Shown piece by piece: positions 62,433 through 64,000 of a stretch of 64,000 bases of DNA (position 1 is the stretch's first letter; every line of letters starts with the position of its first letter). Both the position numbers and the translations under genes were made by a program. The notes under the pieces are model-generated. The model did no database searches. It saw nothing but the letters and a program-made list of their open reading frames with translations, and was not told where the DNA came from. This DNA is from Paenibacillus sp. yr247 (lineage in GTDB: Bacteria; Bacillota; Bacilli; Paenibacillales; NBRC-103111), in NCBI RefSeq assembly GCF_900103825.1, contig NZ_FNIF01000022.1, positions 1 to 64,000 of the forward strand, given 5' to 3'.

Positions 62433-63194
62433 TTATAGATAGTGCATTGTTATCTCACTTCTGACTAGAAATCTTGCATTAATACCCGTCTGTCCAATTC
62501 CCTTAGATATATAGTAAGTACCATATTGATTAGTATGAAGACCTTTATATATTCCTCTCCTAGGTAAATCACCTGCATTTTTGATTCTAAAAAAATACGG
62601 GATATTAAATTGTTTACCATGAAGATGCCCAGCCATTAAAAAGTCATAGTCTTTATTTAATTGTAAGACTACGTTAGGATCGTGGGTAATAACGACTTTA
62701 ATTCTACTGTGATCAACAGTTTGGAACGATGCTTCTATGTTGCTCATGCCTGAATCAAAATCATCAATTCCAATTAGCTCAAATTGATCTAAAGGTACCG
62801 ATTCATTAATTAATAAATGCAAACCATATTTTCTTAGTAGATTGATTAAATCCTTGACGTTTTTTTGCTGATAATCATGGTTTCCGAGTACACAATAAAT
62901 TGGCACGTTACATATAGTCAATGCTTTTAGATACATTTCTAGTTTGGAGAGACTTTTTCTGCGTTTGGTAAAATCACCCGTAATAAAAATATAATTTGGA
63001 TTCTCGCGATGAATAATAGTTGTAATTTTCGATGGACTTATTCTTAATCGTTCTACATGCAAATCACTGATCTGTAGGATTTTCAAATTTAGATTCAGAG
63101 AGTGTTTAATCTGCTCAATCTTTAACCATTGTGTAGGTAAGATGAAACTTATATAAAATAAGAGTATTAGAATCACTATGGATAAATAAATCAC
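62433..63194 (-). CDS. metallophosphoesterase, membrane-anchored
   Basis: A 253-residue calcineurin-like phosphoesterase. One N-terminal helix (YLSIVILILLFYISFILP) then the metal motifs ISDLHVE, ITGDF, LGNHDYQ, VITHDP and AGHLHGKQF. Such YkuE/YaeI-type enzymes act at the membrane, some on UDP-sugars or lipids. The start is GTG 63194 with AGGAGG at eight bases; that site contains the stop of the acyl-CoA dehydrogenase gene, 12 bases upstream. Its DNA is much more AT-rich than that neighbour, suggesting a different history. Confidence 0.92.
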   Translation of the reverse strand: MIYLSIVILILLFYISFILPTQWLKIEQIKHSLNLNLKILQISDLHVERLRISPSKITTIIHRENPNYIFITGDFTKRRKSLSKLEMYLKALTICNVPIYCVLGNHDYQQKNVKDLINLLRKYGLHLLINESVPLDQFELIGIDDFDSGMSNIEASFQTVDHSRIKVVITHDPNVVLQLNKDYDFLMAGHLHGKQFNIPYFFRIKNAGDLPRRGIYKGLHTNQYGTYYISKGIGQTGINARFLVRSEITMHYL

Positions 63195-63206
63195 TTCACC
63201 ATCCTC

Positions 63207-64000
63207 CTATATCCGTCCAAACGCTGTGATGGCTTGAAACTCCTCTGGCGAGAATATTTCCAGATCGAGTATCCCCCTATCCGCCTCGGATTTTAAGGTC
63301 ATCTTCAACCAGTGACTGAGGATTCGAACGCGCCTTCTATTCCCTTCCTGAATGAAGTCATATTGGCTCTCTTCCAGCAAGTGCACAGCCGCAAACACGT
63401 CATACATCAAATTCACCAACTTCTTGATGCCAGCGGATTGACGGTAACCATCAAACTGCCCATATTCTGCTAGGATTTCACTTAAGCGATGTATATGTCC
63501 GTGGAGTTCATCACGAAGATCGTGCAATTCTACTCGTTCAATCTTTGCAAGTGTGCTTTGCAGCGCTGCGACAAACGACTGAGAGCCACCTTTTTGCAAG
63601 TTTTTTAGCACTTCCAGCGCCTGCACATTAGCGGAGCCTTCCCAGATGGGGTTAACGAGCGCATCGCGCAACAGTCGAGCCAGCGGGTACTCTTCAATAT
63701 AACCGTTACCCCCGTGCATCTCCATCGCTTGCTTTGCTGCGGACACTCCAAGTTCACTTAAACGATACTTTGCTAAAGACAATAAGATTCGCATAACAGT
63801 AGTATCGGCTGCAGTCCCAGTGCCATAGGTGTGAACTTGGTCAAACAGCCGTATCATTTGAGCAGAGACAGCCCATCCAGCTTCAATTTCTGTTATGATA
63901 TCAACCAGCGTTTCTTGAACCATCGGGTAGCTCACGATTGGATGACCGAATGCGGACCGCTGCTGTGCGTAAAGCATGGCTTCGAGAAAGGCGCGACGCG
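63207..64000 (-). CDS. acyl-CoA dehydrogenase, C-terminal part (runs off the window)
   Basis: The visible 264 residues start RRAFLEAMLYAQQRSAFGHP, the central acyl-CoA dehydrogenase domain 1 region, and include MEMHGGNGYIEEYPLARLLR and NPIWEGSANVQALEVL, which hold FAD- and substrate-contacting residues. The long C-terminal extension (about 110 residues beyond the usual end) resembles the AidB-like branch. The N-terminal half lies beyond position 64000. Oxidises an acyl-CoA using FAD in the cytoplasm. Confidence 0.9.
   Translation of the reverse strand, partial: RRAFLEAMLYAQQRSAFGHPIVSYPMVQETLVDIITEIEAGWAVSAQMIRLFDQVHTYGTGTAADTTVMRILLSLAKYRLSELGVSAAKQAMEMHGGNGYIEEYPLARLLRDALVNPIWEGSANVQALEVLKNLQKGGSQSFVAALQSTLAKIERVELHDLRDELHGHIHRLSEILAEYGQFDGYRQSAGIKKLVNLMYDVFAAVHLLEESQYDFIQEGNRRRVRILSHWLKMTLKSEADRGILDLEIFSPEEFQAITAFGRI

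Noticed and set aside
1-64000. CRISPR arrays, tRNA or rRNA genes, insertion sequences, prophage
   Set aside because: No regularly spaced repeats, cloverleaf-like sequences, transposase or phage genes were recognised on either strand.

Overview
This window looks like chromosomal DNA of an endospore-forming, low-to-mid GC Firmicute, most likely Paenibacillus or a close relative. The evidence is a tricistronic GerA-family germinant receptor operon, a YhcN/YlaJ-type sporulation lipoprotein, a YmaF-type protein, strong GGAGG ribosome binding sites with many TTG/GTG starts, and a very high density of sugar ABC transporters paired with YesM/YesN-like two-component regulators. I saw no rRNA, tRNA, CRISPR array, phage or transposase.

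Layout. 0-3.6 kb is decayed: a plus-strand remnant, then a minus-strand MFS / carboxymuconolactone decarboxylase-like / aldo-keto reductase / cupin cluster in which only the aldo-keto reductase is whole. 3.7-7.5 kb is the germination operon. 7.5-9.6 kb is a sugar kinase cluster with an FGGY kinase and an SIS isomerase collapsed by deletion and a ROK kinase left intact. 9.7-14.4 kb holds single genes (LtrA, YhcN lipoprotein, DUF421, YmaF, proline iminopeptidase-like hydrolase). 14.5-19.1 kb is a sugar-acid catabolic operon (two SDRs, a TIM-barrel epimerase, a YjhG-type dehydratase); just upstream lie two stubs of lost export-signal ORFs with duplicated promoter boxes. 19.8-26.6 kb has AlaX, MFS, a molybdopterin oxidoreductase and an FMN-dependent glutamate-synthase-like protein.

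26.7-34.5 kb is a two-component system, a sugar ABC importer and a cytoplasmic GH5 glycosidase, probably for beta-glucan oligosaccharides. 34.9-41.0 kb is a branched-chain amino-acid ABC operon ending in a coupled drug/metabolite exporter. 41.1-48.3 kb is a seven-gene operon that fits N-acetylmuramic acid (or MurNAc-peptide) use through an ABC importer, a BadF-type kinase and the MurQ etherase, under an RpiR/MurR regulator. 48.4-51.5 kb has a nitrilase relic, a uroporphyrinogen-III synthase-like protein, a MocR-type regulator and a small membrane protein. 51.7-58.2 kb is a purine nucleoside operon (Pot-type ABC importer, nucleoside hydrolase, adenine deaminase). The last part carries DUF2294, relics, an orphan GAF-PAS histidine kinase, an AadA-like nucleotidyltransferase, a metallophosphoesterase and the 3' part of an acyl-CoA dehydrogenase gene that runs off the end.

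Overall theme: self-contained import-plus-breakdown operons for scavenged carbohydrates, muropeptide sugars and nucleosides, mixed with about a dozen gene relics. The relics show nonsense codons, frameshifts and large deletions together, which suggests real gene decay rather than only read error.
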